Below, piece by piece: positions 56,962-64,000 of a DNA stretch of 64,000 nucleotides. How positions within the stretch are numbered: position 1 is the stretch's first letter; the number at the start of each line of letters is the position of its first letter. A program made the translations under genes and the position numbers. This DNA comes from Kocuria subflava (lineage in GTDB: Bacteria > Actinomycetota > Actinomycetes > Actinomycetales > Micrococcaceae), in NCBI RefSeq assembly GCF_012163155.1, contig NZ_JAAVUN010000003.1, forward strand, positions 89,280 to 153,279, read 5' to 3'. The notes beneath the pieces are model-generated. The model searched no databases. It saw only the letters and a program-made list of their open reading frames with translations, and had not been told where the DNA came from.

Positions 56962-58047
56962 GTGACTTCCACACATTCTTCGACGTCGTACCCAGCAGCT
57001 CGCGCCCCCCGAGAGGTGGACTGGTCCCAGATGATCACGGACCTGATTGGTGGCACGGATCTGACGTCCGAGATGACCTATGCAGCCATGGACTCCGTGA
57101 TGTCCGGTGAGGTCGCTGATGTGGTCTTGGCCGGCTTTCTGGTGGCACTGCGTGCCAAGGGTGAGACCGTTGAGGAACTGAGAGGCCTTGCCGATGCCAT
57201 GGTGGCTCACGCTCGGGACATTCTCGTTCCTGGGTCGGCCGTGGACATCGTCGGTACGGGAGGGGACCGCCTGCGGTCGGTGAACATTTCCACCATGGCT
57301 GCACTGGTTGCCGCCGGTGCCGGAGCCAAGGTGGTCAAGCACGGCAACCGCGCGTCATCCTCCAAGTCAGGTTCTGCAGACTGTCTGGAGGCCCTGGGTG
57401 TGCAACTTGACATGCCCCTGGAGATGGTGGCTTCCTGCGCTGAGAACGTGGGAATCACGTTCTGTTTCGCCCAGACCTTCCACCCGTCCATGAAGTACGC
57501 AGCCGGCACCCGTAAACAACTGGGGGTGGCCACGGCCTTCAACTTCCTGGGGCCCATCACCAATCCGGCACGGGTCAAGGCCTCCGCCATCGGTGTTGCC
57601 GACCGTGATCTGGCGCCCATGATGGCCGGGGTCTTCCGTGACCGTGGTGACCGTGCTTTGGTTTTCCGCGGCGAGGACGGCTTGGATGAATTGACCGTCA
57701 CCGGTACCTCAGAGATCTGGGAGGTCCGTGACGGTCAAGTCACCGAGCACATCCTCAATCCAGCAGATCTGGGCATGGCCCTGGCCACGGTGGAGGATCT
57801 GAGGGGCCAGGACGCCGAATACAACGCCGCCGTCGCGCGCCGCATTCTGGCGGGGGAGCAGGGGCCGGTCCGAGATGCCGTGTTGCTGAACGCCGCAGCG
57901 GCGCTGGTGGCACTTGACGAATCAGCTCAGGCGCCGTTCGAACAGCGCTTCGAGTCCGCCGTGCAGCGAGCAGCCACCTCCATCGACTCAGGTGCTGCCG
58001 CGAACGTGCTCCACCGATGGGTTGAGCATTCCCGTGGTACTGACTGA
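56962..58047 (+). CDS. trpD: anthranilate phosphoribosyltransferase
   Basis: Second step of tryptophan synthesis: anthranilate plus PRPP. 361 residues: [17 protein letters not shown] (PRPP loop), [21 protein letters not shown] motif (read here in two parts), [14 protein letters not shown] and [10 protein letters not shown]. Complete family length plus a ~15-residue Ser/Thr-rich start. Isolated from other trp genes and placed opposite ctaE, as in many actinobacteria. The GTG at 56962 is chosen because of the leaderless promoter. Confidence 0.95.
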   Translation: MTSTHSSTSYPAARAPREVDWSQMITDLIGGTDLTSEMTYAAMDSVMSGEVADVVLAGFLVALRAKGETVEELRGLADAMVAHARDILVPGSAVDIVGTGGDRLRSVNISTMAALVAAGAGAKVVKHGNRASSSKSGSADCLEALGVQLDMPLEMVASCAENVGITFCFAQTFHPSMKYAAGTRKQLGVATAFNFLGPITNPARVKASAIGVADRDLAPMMAGVFRDRGDRALVFRGEDGLDELTVTGTSEIWEVRDGQVTEHILNPADLGMALATVEDLRGQDAEYNAAVARRILAGEQGPVRDAVLLNAAAALVALDESAQAPFEQRFESAVQRAATSIDSGAAANVLHRWVEHSRGTD

Positions 58048-58055
58048 GCCGCGGG

Positions 58056-58334
58056 TCAATCCATCCCCAAGGAGAAGGCGTCATCCAGATCGTGTTGGCT
58101 GTACATCCGGAAGGCAATCTGAGTCACAGTCTCCACCACACCTTCAACCTTTGACAGCTTGTCCGCGATCACCTCTGCCAGGTGATCGTGTTGCTGCACG
58201 CGAACCATGGCAATCAGATCCCAGTCGCCAGTGACGGAGTAGACCTCCGAGACACCCCGGATCTCCGAAATCTCCTGCGCGACCTCCGGGATGCGCTGGG
58301 GTTCGGTGCGGACCATCACGATGGCAGTGAGCAT
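58056..58334 (-). CDS. stand-alone Lrp/AsnC ligand-binding (RAM) domain protein
   Basis: 92 residues corresponding only to the C-terminal RAM/ACT-like domain of Lrp/AsnC regulators: TAIVMVRTEPQRIPEVAQEI, GVSEVYSVTGDWDLIAMVRV and VVETVTQIAFRMYS. No DNA-binding helix-turn-helix. Such proteins form oligomers that bind amino acids and may modify full Lrp regulators. Its position next to trpD hints at amino-acid sensing. AAGGAG is about 7 bases before the ATG. Convergent with trpD at 8 bases. Confidence 0.9.
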   Translation of the reverse strand: MLTAIVMVRTEPQRIPEVAQEISEIRGVSEVYSVTGDWDLIAMVRVQQHDHLAEVIADKLSKVEGVVETVTQIAFRMYSQHDLDDAFSLGMD

Positions 58335-58380
58335 TGGTGTCTCCTTGACTGGTTAAGGGTGGCGCAGACTGTGCCGGGGG

Positions 58381-58821
58381 TCAGGCCGAGGTGTTGGACG
58401 CGGAGCGGGTGTGGCGTCGTCGTCGTAGAACGGTCCCGGCGATGGCCCGCCACCCGACCAGGAACACCAAGAGCACCGTGGACGCCACCAGGATGAATGA
58501 TGGCTCCACTCCCTGCCCGGAGACCGTGCGCAGGGCCATGCCACCCACAACGGTCACGATCCACAAGAGCAGACCTCCTTGGATCGAGATCCCGGGTCGC
58601 CCGGCCATGGCGATTCCCACCCAGCCCACGGCAGCGGCTGCCAGGAACGGCCAGGCGGTGTCCGGGAAGCCCAAGGGGTTCTCTCCGTGCGCTGCACGAC
58701 CCACAGTGGCGAACACGCAGATCAGGAGCACATCGATCACCACCCACAGCACCACGGCACCGCGGACGTTTTTCACGGGGAGTTTCACGCCGGCTGCGGG
58801 GGGAAGTGGTTCCGGGATCAT
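58381..58821 (-). CDS. DUF3054 membrane protein
   Basis: 146 residues with four transmembrane helices (GAVVLWVVIDVLLICVFAT, WPFLAAAAVGWVGIAM, IQGGLLLWIVTVVGGMAL, SFILVASTVLLVFLVGW), the DUF3054 pattern with GRAAHGEN and FPDTAWPFLAAA in the first loop. Function unknown. AAAGG is 6 bases before the ATG at 58821. An Arg-rich C-terminus ends inside the cell. Transcribed toward the RAM protein with a 46-base gap, so possibly co-transcribed. Confidence 0.82.
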   Translation of the reverse strand: MIPEPLPPAAGVKLPVKNVRGAVVLWVVIDVLLICVFATVGRAAHGENPLGFPDTAWPFLAAAAVGWVGIAMAGRPGISIQGGLLLWIVTVVGGMALRTVSGQGVEPSFILVASTVLLVFLVGWRAIAGTVLRRRRHTRSASNTSA

Positions 58822-58928
58822 GAGTAGACCTTTCAATGCCGGCGCAGGTGCACACGGCGGACGGGTTCGGGCGTCGCAACGGACGCGTCCAATTTTACGC
58901 GAGTGGTGGGCGTCACCCGATTCCTGGT

Positions 58929-58934
58929 TATGGT
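58929..58934 (+). promoter_or_regulatory. -10 box of tpx, leaderless type
   Basis: TATGGT ends 6 bases before the tpx ATG; no Shine-Dalgarno sequence is visible. Confidence 0.5.
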
Positions 58935-58940
58935 GGGGCC

Positions 58941-59435
58941 ATGGAGACTGCATTTCAGGACAATCCCGTGAACACCGTTGGCCAGTTGCCCGCTGAAGGT
59001 GAGCAGGCGCCGTCGTACACCCTGGTGGGTACGGACCTCTCAACCGTCAGTGCGCAGGATCTGACCGGGCGCCGCGTGGTGCTCAACATCTTCCCCAGCC
59101 TGGACACCGGCGTCTGTGCCGCCTCTGTGCGCCGCTTCAATGAATTGGCTGCGGGCCTGGAGAACACCACGGTGCTGTGTGTGTCAGCTGACCTGCCCTT
59201 TGCACAGGAGCGGTTCTGCGGCGCCGAGGGCATCGAGAACGTGGTGGCGGCTTCCAGCTTCCGTTCCACTTTTGGTCAGGATTGGGGCGTGGAGATGGTG
59301 GACGGACCGTTGGAGGGTCTGCTGGCCCGTGCCGTGGTGGTCCTGGATGAGGACGGCACGGTCACCTACACGCAATTGGTTCCGGAGATCACCCAGGAAC
59401 CCAATTACGACGACGCCGTAGCGGCCCTGAGCTGA
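58941..59435 (+). CDS. tpx: thiol peroxidase (atypical 2-Cys peroxiredoxin)
   Basis: Reduces hydrogen and alkyl peroxides with thioredoxin. 164 residues. The peroxidatic residue is Cys59 in [15 protein letters not shown] and the resolving residue Cys93 in [12 protein letters not shown], the typical Tpx spacing. [30 protein letters not shown] is split across the C-terminal core. An extra Cys80 occurs in [11 protein letters not shown] as in many Tpx. Two-gene arrangement with aroD 13 bases downstream. Confidence 0.95.
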   Translation: METAFQDNPVNTVGQLPAEGEQAPSYTLVGTDLSTVSAQDLTGRRVVLNIFPSLDTGVCAASVRRFNELAAGLENTTVLCVSADLPFAQERFCGAEGIENVVAASSFRSTFGQDWGVEMVDGPLEGLLARAVVVLDEDGTVTYTQLVPEITQEPNYDDAVAALS

Positions 59436-59448
59436 CGGAGCTGAACCG

Positions 59449-60222
59449 GTGAGTGCTTCCGTCAAGGTGGGGGCAGAAGTGCTGAGCGCTGCTGCCCCCG
59501 CCGTCATCGTGCCGTTGACTTCAGTTGCCGCTGATGATCTGGTCGCGGAAGTTCGGGGTGCTGTGGAGGCCGGTGCCGACATCGTGGAGTGGAGGGCCGA
59601 CCATTGGTTGGCCTGCCACGGTGCCGGGTCTGACGGGCCAGGCCTGACGGAAGTGTTGACCCAGCTGCGGCAGGCGGCTGGTGCCGTACCCGTTCTGTTC
59701 ACAGTGCGTACCACGGCGGAGGGCGGAGCGGGTCCGGAAGGCGATCAGTACACGCAGCTGCTGGAGTCCGTGATCCGGGCGCACAGTGCTGATCTGGTGG
59801 ACATCGAATACCGCAGGGACGGTGCGCAAGCACTTTTCACGCTGGCCCGCGAGCACGATGTACCGGTGGTTGCCAGTTACCACGACTTCCATTCCACTCC
59901 GCCTGCGGAGGAGATCATGGCGATCTTGAGAGAACAGGAGGACATGGGGGCCGGGGTGGCAAAGGTGGCCGTGATGCCGCAGACGGCCGCAGATGTGGCC
60001 ACCCTCATGCTTGCCACCGCACGTCACACGGAGCGTGCCGGAATCCCTGTGATCACCATGTCCATGGCCGGGCTGGGTGCAGTCTCCCGGATCAGTGGGC
60101 ACGTGTTCGGATCCGCAGCCTCTTTCGGGTCTGTGGGCCGGGCATCCGCCCCGGGACAGATTCCGGTGGAGGACCTGAAATCCCTGTTGGATGGGGTCAA
60201 CCGGGCAACGGCAGGCTCATAG
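59449..60222 (+). CDS. aroD: type I 3-dehydroquinate dehydratase
   Basis: Third step of the shikimate pathway through a Schiff base. 257 residues. The catalytic His145 is in SYHDFHSTP and the Schiff-base Lys172 in AKVAVMP, matching E. coli AroD His143/Lys170. DIVEWRADHW, PVLFTVRTTAEGG and the GxxSR-like AVSRISGHVFGS are present. Many actinobacteria instead have the unrelated type II enzyme (AroQ). GTG start with GGAG 9 bases upstream. Its 3' end overlaps the convergent MFS gene by 6 bases. Confidence 0.94.
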   Translation: MSASVKVGAEVLSAAAPAVIVPLTSVAADDLVAEVRGAVEAGADIVEWRADHWLACHGAGSDGPGLTEVLTQLRQAAGAVPVLFTVRTTAEGGAGPEGDQYTQLLESVIRAHSADLVDIEYRRDGAQALFTLAREHDVPVVASYHDFHSTPPAEEIMAILREQEDMGAGVAKVAVMPQTAADVATLMLATARHTERAGIPVITMSMAGLGAVSRISGHVFGSAASFGSVGRASAPGQIPVEDLKSLLDGVNRATAGS

Positions 60223-61662
60223 CCTGGAGGTGTGCTGGCGCCGTTGGGTCCCCAGCGCATCCACCACTGAAATCACCAGAGCAACCACCAACACCACCCC
60301 GATCAGGGAGTAGGTGGTGTCCGCGGCAACGTCTGCACCATGCGGCAACAGGTGGAAGTACACACCCGTCATCCCGGCGGTTCCCACGGCGGTGCCGATG
60401 CGCTGACCGGTCTGGGTGATGGCTGCAGCCGTACCGCCCTGTGCCACCGGCACTTCCCGCAGTGTGAGCGTTTGGTTGGGGCTGGTCACCAACCCGCCGC
60501 CGATGCCAATGGGCGCCATGGAAACGGCCAGGATCCACAGGGGAACGCTCTGCTGAGTGATCAGCGGGGTCATGATCACCGTGGCGATCAAGCCGACCAG
60601 CATGATGAGCAGCCCGATCACCACGGTCCAGCGTCCGATGCGGACCACCAGGCGGCCGCCCAGCTGAGCCGACACCGCCGTGAACACGGCCGCCGGAAGG
60701 GTCAGGAGGCTTGCCGTCAGTGCCGATTCGCCGAACCCTTGCTGCACCAGTTGGGCCTGGATCACCCAGATGGAGGTGGCCGCCATGAAGTACACGCCAA
60801 TCATCATGGAACCCAGGGTGTAGCTGCGGATCCGGAAGAGATCCAGGTCCACCATGGGCTGGTTGCCGATTGCCTGGTAGCGCCGCTCCCAGCGCACCCA
60901 GATCCAGGTGAGCACCAAGCCTCCCGGGAGCAACCACCATGCGGATGGATGCCGTGAGGCCAGCATGAACGGGAGCATGATGGCCAGCACCGCGGTGCCC
61001 AACAGGGCTGCCCCCACAGGATCAATGTCCAGCTTGCGGCCGCCCCTGGGCCGGGGCCGTAGGTCCATCCAACGCCAAGCCAGCACCGTGATGGCCGCGC
61101 CCACGGGGACGTTGATGCCCAGCGTGGTGCGCCAACCCACCTCCACAGGGAAGATCCCCAGGAGGAAGCCGCCGATCACCGGTCCCACGGACACGGCCAC
61201 ACCCACCACGGCACCAAAGGAGGCGAAGGCTCGGGCCCGCTCCACACCCTGGTAGTGCTGTTGAATCAGCCCGGCCACCTGGGGGTTGACCAGTCCGGAG
61301 GCCACACCCATGACCACCCGGGCCACATTGAGCCAGGTGATCGACGGCGCCAGGGCTGCCGCCAGTGATGACACCGTGAACAGTGCAATTCCGGCAATGA
61401 AGATGCGTTCCCTGCCCAGCAGATCACCGGCACGGCCTGCTGCAACCAGCACAATGCCGAAGGACAAGGCGTATCCGGAAAGGATCCACTGCAGCCCGGT
61501 GTCCGTGGCTCCCAAACCCTCCTGGATGGACGGGAGAGTCACGTTGACGATGCTCACGGCCATCAGCGCCATGAACAAGGAGGACAGCAGAATCACCAGA
61601 ATGCGCCCACGGTTGGGGTCTGGTGAGTTGCCCTCGGGCGCGGGGTGGGGGTGGGAATTCAC
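60217..61662 (-). CDS. MFS drug/solute exporter (DHA2-like, 14 helices)
   Basis: 481 residues with about 14 hydrophobic segments and the DHA2 hallmarks: motif A GRAGDLLGRERIFIAG and the antiporter motif C region SFGAVVGVAVSVGPVIGGFLLG. VNVTLPSIQEGLGATDTGLQW lies at the first helices. Substrate unknown; close relatives export dyes, antibiotics or metabolites. The start is GTG 61662, 7 bases after TAGCAT (61670-61675 minus), suggesting a leaderless mRNA. No TetR/MarR regulator is adjacent. Confidence 0.9.
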   Translation of the reverse strand: MNSHPHPAPEGNSPDPNRGRILVILLSSLFMALMAVSIVNVTLPSIQEGLGATDTGLQWILSGYALSFGIVLVAAGRAGDLLGRERIFIAGIALFTVSSLAAALAPSITWLNVARVVMGVASGLVNPQVAGLIQQHYQGVERARAFASFGAVVGVAVSVGPVIGGFLLGIFPVEVGWRTTLGINVPVGAAITVLAWRWMDLRPRPRGGRKLDIDPVGAALLGTAVLAIMLPFMLASRHPSAWWLLPGGLVLTWIWVRWERRYQAIGNQPMVDLDLFRIRSYTLGSMMIGVYFMAATSIWVIQAQLVQQGFGESALTASLLTLPAAVFTAVSAQLGGRLVVRIGRWTVVIGLLIMLVGLIATVIMTPLITQQSVPLWILAVSMAPIGIGGGLVTSPNQTLTLREVPVAQGGTAAAITQTGQRIGTAVGTAGMTGVYFHLLPHGADVAADTTYSLIGVVLVVALVISVVDALGTQRRQHTSRL

Positions 61663-61684
61663 CCGCTCGATGCTACGCCCAACA

Positions 61685-61742
61685 CACCGCCAGGCGCCGT
61701 GGATGCGGGGGATCTCACCCCCGTCCACGGCGCCTGGCGGTG
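61685..61742 (-). terminator. large hairpin between the metalloprotease and MFS genes
   Basis: A 19-base arm starting CACCGCCAGGCG pairs perfectly with its complement (61724-61742), with an inner CGGGGG/CCCCCG stem; together about 25 paired bases. It starts 22 bases beyond the protease stop and probably insulates the MFS gene. Confidence 0.8.
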
Positions 61743-61763
61743 ATGGCAGCCGGTCAGCGCGTG

Positions 61764-62597
61764 TCAGGAACCGTAGGCTCGCTGGACACCGCTGCGGTCA
61801 TAGGGGGAGAAGCTCAAGTTGGCTGAGCCTCCGTTGCACTGCGGGTAGTGCATGATCGACACCGAGTCGTACGGAGTCAGGGGTGTCCAGTTGTTGTCCT
61901 CAAAACACGTGCCGGCCTCAGGTCGGGTGTGTTCGTGACGGAAGCCCAATGTGTGGCCGAGTTCGTGAGCCATGATGGCCTCCTGCTGCCATCCGGAGGA
62001 GTAGAACTGGTCGGCCACCAGCACGTTACGGCTGGACTTGGGCGAATTGGGGAAGAACGCGCGTGCAATGTATCCGGTGGATGAGGTGGGTTCCACGGAG
62101 AACACCACATAGTTGTTGCGGGTGTTGCAGTTGCCGTCCTGAGAGGACACGTAGCGGAAGTCAATGCCGGACGAGGAGTTCTCCCACATGGCGGCCCCTC
62201 GCTGCATGGCGTTGACTACCGTGGCCTTGCGGGAGCCAAAGTTGTTGGACACGCAATAGGTCAGGTTCTTGGCCTGGGAAGCAGGCCACAGGGTGGCGTT
62301 GCCGTAGACGTCCGTGTTGGCAATCAGGTCACCTGTTCCGCCGGACTCCGGGGCCACCGGTCCGCTGGGCAGCGAATCGTAGAACTTGAACAGGGAGCCC
62401 GTGTTGGGAACGGGAATGTCGCCGTCCACAATGTACTGCCCGTCCGTGTCGCGGAAAGTTTCCGATTCGAATTGTTGCCAACTGGGTTTCTGGTGGGAGT
62501 GATCTGCCCAGGTTTCATGGGCAGAAACGGCAGGGGCGGTGGACATGGCCAATGCAGTGGCTGCAACGGCAGCGCCAATTCGCATGAGGGTTTTCAT
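61764..62597 (-). CDS. secreted metzincin-type zinc metalloprotease
   Basis: 277 residues. A signal peptide (MKTLMRIGAAVAATALAMST, cleavage about after APAVSA, residue 26) and a ~75-residue possible pro-region. The zinc site is HELGHTLGFRH with His211, Glu212, His215 and His221, followed by a Met-turn SIMHYP (Met249). HEHTRPE after the third His recalls astacin and M57-like bacterial enzymes. Four cysteines (115, 157, 231, 254) could give two disulfides. Substrate unknown; probably an extracellular protein degrader. The ATG at 62597 has GAAAGG about 11 bases upstream. Confidence 0.88.
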   Translation of the reverse strand: MKTLMRIGAAVAATALAMSTAPAVSAHETWADHSHQKPSWQQFESETFRDTDGQYIVDGDIPVPNTGSLFKFYDSLPSGPVAPESGGTGDLIANTDVYGNATLWPASQAKNLTYCVSNNFGSRKATVVNAMQRGAAMWENSSSGIDFRYVSSQDGNCNTRNNYVVFSVEPTSSTGYIARAFFPNSPKSSRNVLVADQFYSSGWQQEAIMAHELGHTLGFRHEHTRPEAGTCFEDNNWTPLTPYDSVSIMHYPQCNGGSANLSFSPYDRSGVQRAYGS

Positions 62598-63125
62598 GGT
62601 TGAGTCCTTTCCCGCAGATGAATGGTTTCACCCACGGACTGCGGAGACGGGGGACAACTGGACACAACTGTCACGGGCCCAGGGGTGACAGGTGTGGCCA
62701 ATGGATCCAACTGCGATCCAACCAGGTTTGACTAGTTCAAACACGCACACAGTATCGATCATCGGGCTGTGGTGACAACGGATCGCACAACGGGGGATGG
62801 GTGGATGCATGCGGGTTCATATCCGTTTGGTGACACATCACGCGCGGAATGGTGCGCTGCGGCAGTCTCATCAAACAATGCCCACCACTGGATTTTCCGG
62901 TTAAAAAAGTCTGATCTAGACCTTGATTTCCATGCAGATGGGTGCATTTATTCTGTTTCACCCTGGACCAAAGTCCAGTAAAGCGTTCTGTGTCAATCAG
63001 TGGCATCACTGGAGAAGTATTCCTCTGCATTCAGCACGGTTCTGTGGACGTGCGCTGAGGAGGCTCGGCCAACTTCATGCTGTTGAATAGGTCGAGGTGC
63101 CGGACATGATGGGGGGAGACCGCCG
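62598..63125. other. 528-base gene-free, relatively AT-rich spacer
   Basis: The largest gene-free stretch and the least GC-rich part of the window, especially 62880-63000 with A/T runs. No supported ORF. It contains GTTTGA-CTAGT-TCAAAC (62726-62742), an inverted repeat about 130 bases upstream of the protease gene, and CTGGAC-CAAA-GTCCAG (near 62963-62980). It should hold the divergent promoters of the protease and hydrolase genes; no definite promoter can be assigned. Confidence 0.5.
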
Positions 63126-63986
63126 GTGGATTACGCCGTGACTGATGTTCACGTTGACACCGCACAGGCTCGATTCGCCGTGCGGGCAGTTGGAAACCCT
63201 GGTGGCCCGGTGGTTGTGGCTCTGCACGGGTTTGCTGACCACCCCGCCACCTTTGATGCCTTGGGACGCCACCTTGCAGCTCACGGATACGTGACAGTTG
63301 CCCCCTATCTGAGGGGCCACGCGCCTTCCCCGTTGGACGGTGGACCGTCGTTGTCAGCGCACGCGGCCGATCTCCACGCCCTGGTTGACGAGCTCTCGCC
63401 TGATCGGCCCGTGTTGCTGATCGGTCATGGTGAGGGCGCTTGGGTGGTGCATCAGGCATTGGGCCGCGGCATGAAAGCCCACAAGGTGGTCGCTCTGGGG
63501 GCGGCCGGGCCTGACGTGGTTCAGCATCTGATGCGCCGCGATCCGCGGGTGGCGTGGTCCATGCGCCATGTTTTGCTGCCGCGCATGGGGTCCTGGGGGA
63601 GACGACGCATCCTGGGTTCGGACGCGCAAGCCATCACCGCCCTGTGGGACAGATGGTCGCCGGGTTACCGGCCTCAGACTGAGCACATGGAACGGATCGC
63701 CGCCACTTTCCGGTCTTCAGGCAGTGGCCCCCTGGGTCTCCTGGACCTGGCGAGTGCCGAGCCTGGCAGCGCCGTTGCACGAGAGTCCACGCTGTGTCTG
63801 ATGGGTGAAAACGACGCCGCTGTGCCACCACACCTCTTGCCGGGGCGTCACAGCATGTTGACTGGCCGGCGCAGCACGTTGTCTGGCGCCCACATGCGTG
63901 TTCTTCCCGGCGTGGGGCATTTTCCCCACCTGGAAGCACCCGAAGTGACGTTTGATGCGATCACACAGTGGTTCGCCCAGCCGTAG
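63126..63986 (+). CDS. alpha/beta hydrolase-fold protein lacking the nucleophile serine
   Basis: 286 residues of alpha/beta hydrolase fold: oxyanion segment ALHGFADHPATF, APYLRGHAPSP, nucleophile-elbow region LLIGHGEGAW, acid-turn LMGENDAAVPP (Asp230) and PGVGHFPHLEAP (His265). The elbow that should read G-x-S-x-G is G-H-G-E-G: residue 102 is Gly, so the nucleophile is missing while the Asp and His remain. Hence it may be non-catalytic, a binding protein, or use another mechanism. GTG start with GGGGAG about 8 bases upstream. The gene is complete and ends 14 bases before the window edge. Confidence 0.83.
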   Translation: MDYAVTDVHVDTAQARFAVRAVGNPGGPVVVALHGFADHPATFDALGRHLAAHGYVTVAPYLRGHAPSPLDGGPSLSAHAADLHALVDELSPDRPVLLIGHGEGAWVVHQALGRGMKAHKVVALGAAGPDVVQHLMRRDPRVAWSMRHVLLPRMGSWGRRRILGSDAQAITALWDRWSPGYRPQTEHMERIAATFRSSGSGPLGLLDLASAEPGSAVARESTLCLMGENDAAVPPHLLPGRHSMLTGRRSTLSGAHMRVLPGVGHFPHLEAPEVTFDAITQWFAQP

Positions 63987-64000
63987 GTCCACCGCACGGT

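Noticed and set aside
62769-62981. 70-codon frame in the AT-rich spacer
   Set aside because: No ribosome binding site or family resemblance; the third-position bias of coding DNA is absent.

Overview
The window is a high-GC (about 60-65 % by eye) bacterial chromosome segment. It has tight, often overlapping (ATGA/GTGA) operons, many GTG starts, and marker families confined to or typical of Actinobacteria: SepH, DUF4193, DUF3093, DUF3710, DUF3159, DUF3000, DUF5998, a di-haem QcrC and PnuX. A second type IIA topoisomerase (ParE/ParC-like), a type I AroD, an L-lactate permease and the ctaE-qcrCAB / trpD arrangement point to Micrococcales, most likely Micrococcaceae (Kocuria/Rothia/Arthrobacter-like). 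The genus is an inference. No phage, insertion sequence, CRISPR array or biosynthetic cluster is visible; this is core chromosome.

1-15.7 kb: a poly-G/poly-C left edge, a small zinc-ribbon protein, topoisomerase IV B (parE), lactate permease, malate dehydrogenase, an acetyltransferase and topoisomerase IV A (parC). Then comes a possible signalling block: a GNAT/NDP-forming acyl-CoA synthetase fusion, a membrane Ser/Thr kinase, DUF5998 and a phosphodiesterase-family protein. 15.7-27 kb: a Pro/Ala/Gln-rich membrane protein, then a block that I recall as syntenic with the Mycobacterium tuberculosis Rv2699c-Rv2689c region: sepH, DUF4193, DUF3093, dut, DUF3710, an OB-fold protein, DUF3159, two TrkA-type proteins, a KimA-like permease and a TrmA-like RNA methyltransferase.

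27-40.5 kb: aconitase, dxs, a YtxH-like protein, RNase D, DUF3000, msrB, an alpha/beta hydrolase, ybaK, sufE with a sulfurtransferase, zapE and an orphan antitoxin-like small protein. 40.5-41.7 kb: four tRNA genes (Val-GAC, Cys and Gly on minus; Val-CAC on plus). 41.8-51.6 kb: a PD-(D/E)XK nuclease-like protein; def-fmt-rsmB-rpe (formylation cycle, rRNA modification, pentose phosphate pathway); and an FMN riboswitch heading a translationally coupled pnuX-ribD-ribE-ribBA-ribH operon. That operon combines riboflavin uptake with de novo synthesis.

51.6-64 kb: a GNAT; the cytochrome bcc / oxidase subunit III operon ctaE-qcrC-qcrA-qcrB facing trpD; a stand-alone Lrp-type RAM domain; DUF3054; tpx; aroD; a DHA2-type MFS exporter; a secreted metzincin protease; a relatively AT-rich 0.5-kb spacer; and an alpha/beta hydrolase lacking the nucleophile serine. 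Recurrent small-scale themes are strong hairpins at nearly every operon end, three-copy 19-20-bp tandem repeats in spacers, and TAnnnT -10 boxes 6-8 nt before start codons, suggesting leaderless mRNAs. I did not find a clearly new multi-gene system. The best novelty candidates are the degenerate hydrolase, the alternative-frame insert in the RNA methyltransferase, the KimA-like/two-TrkA potassium locus and the repeat arrays.
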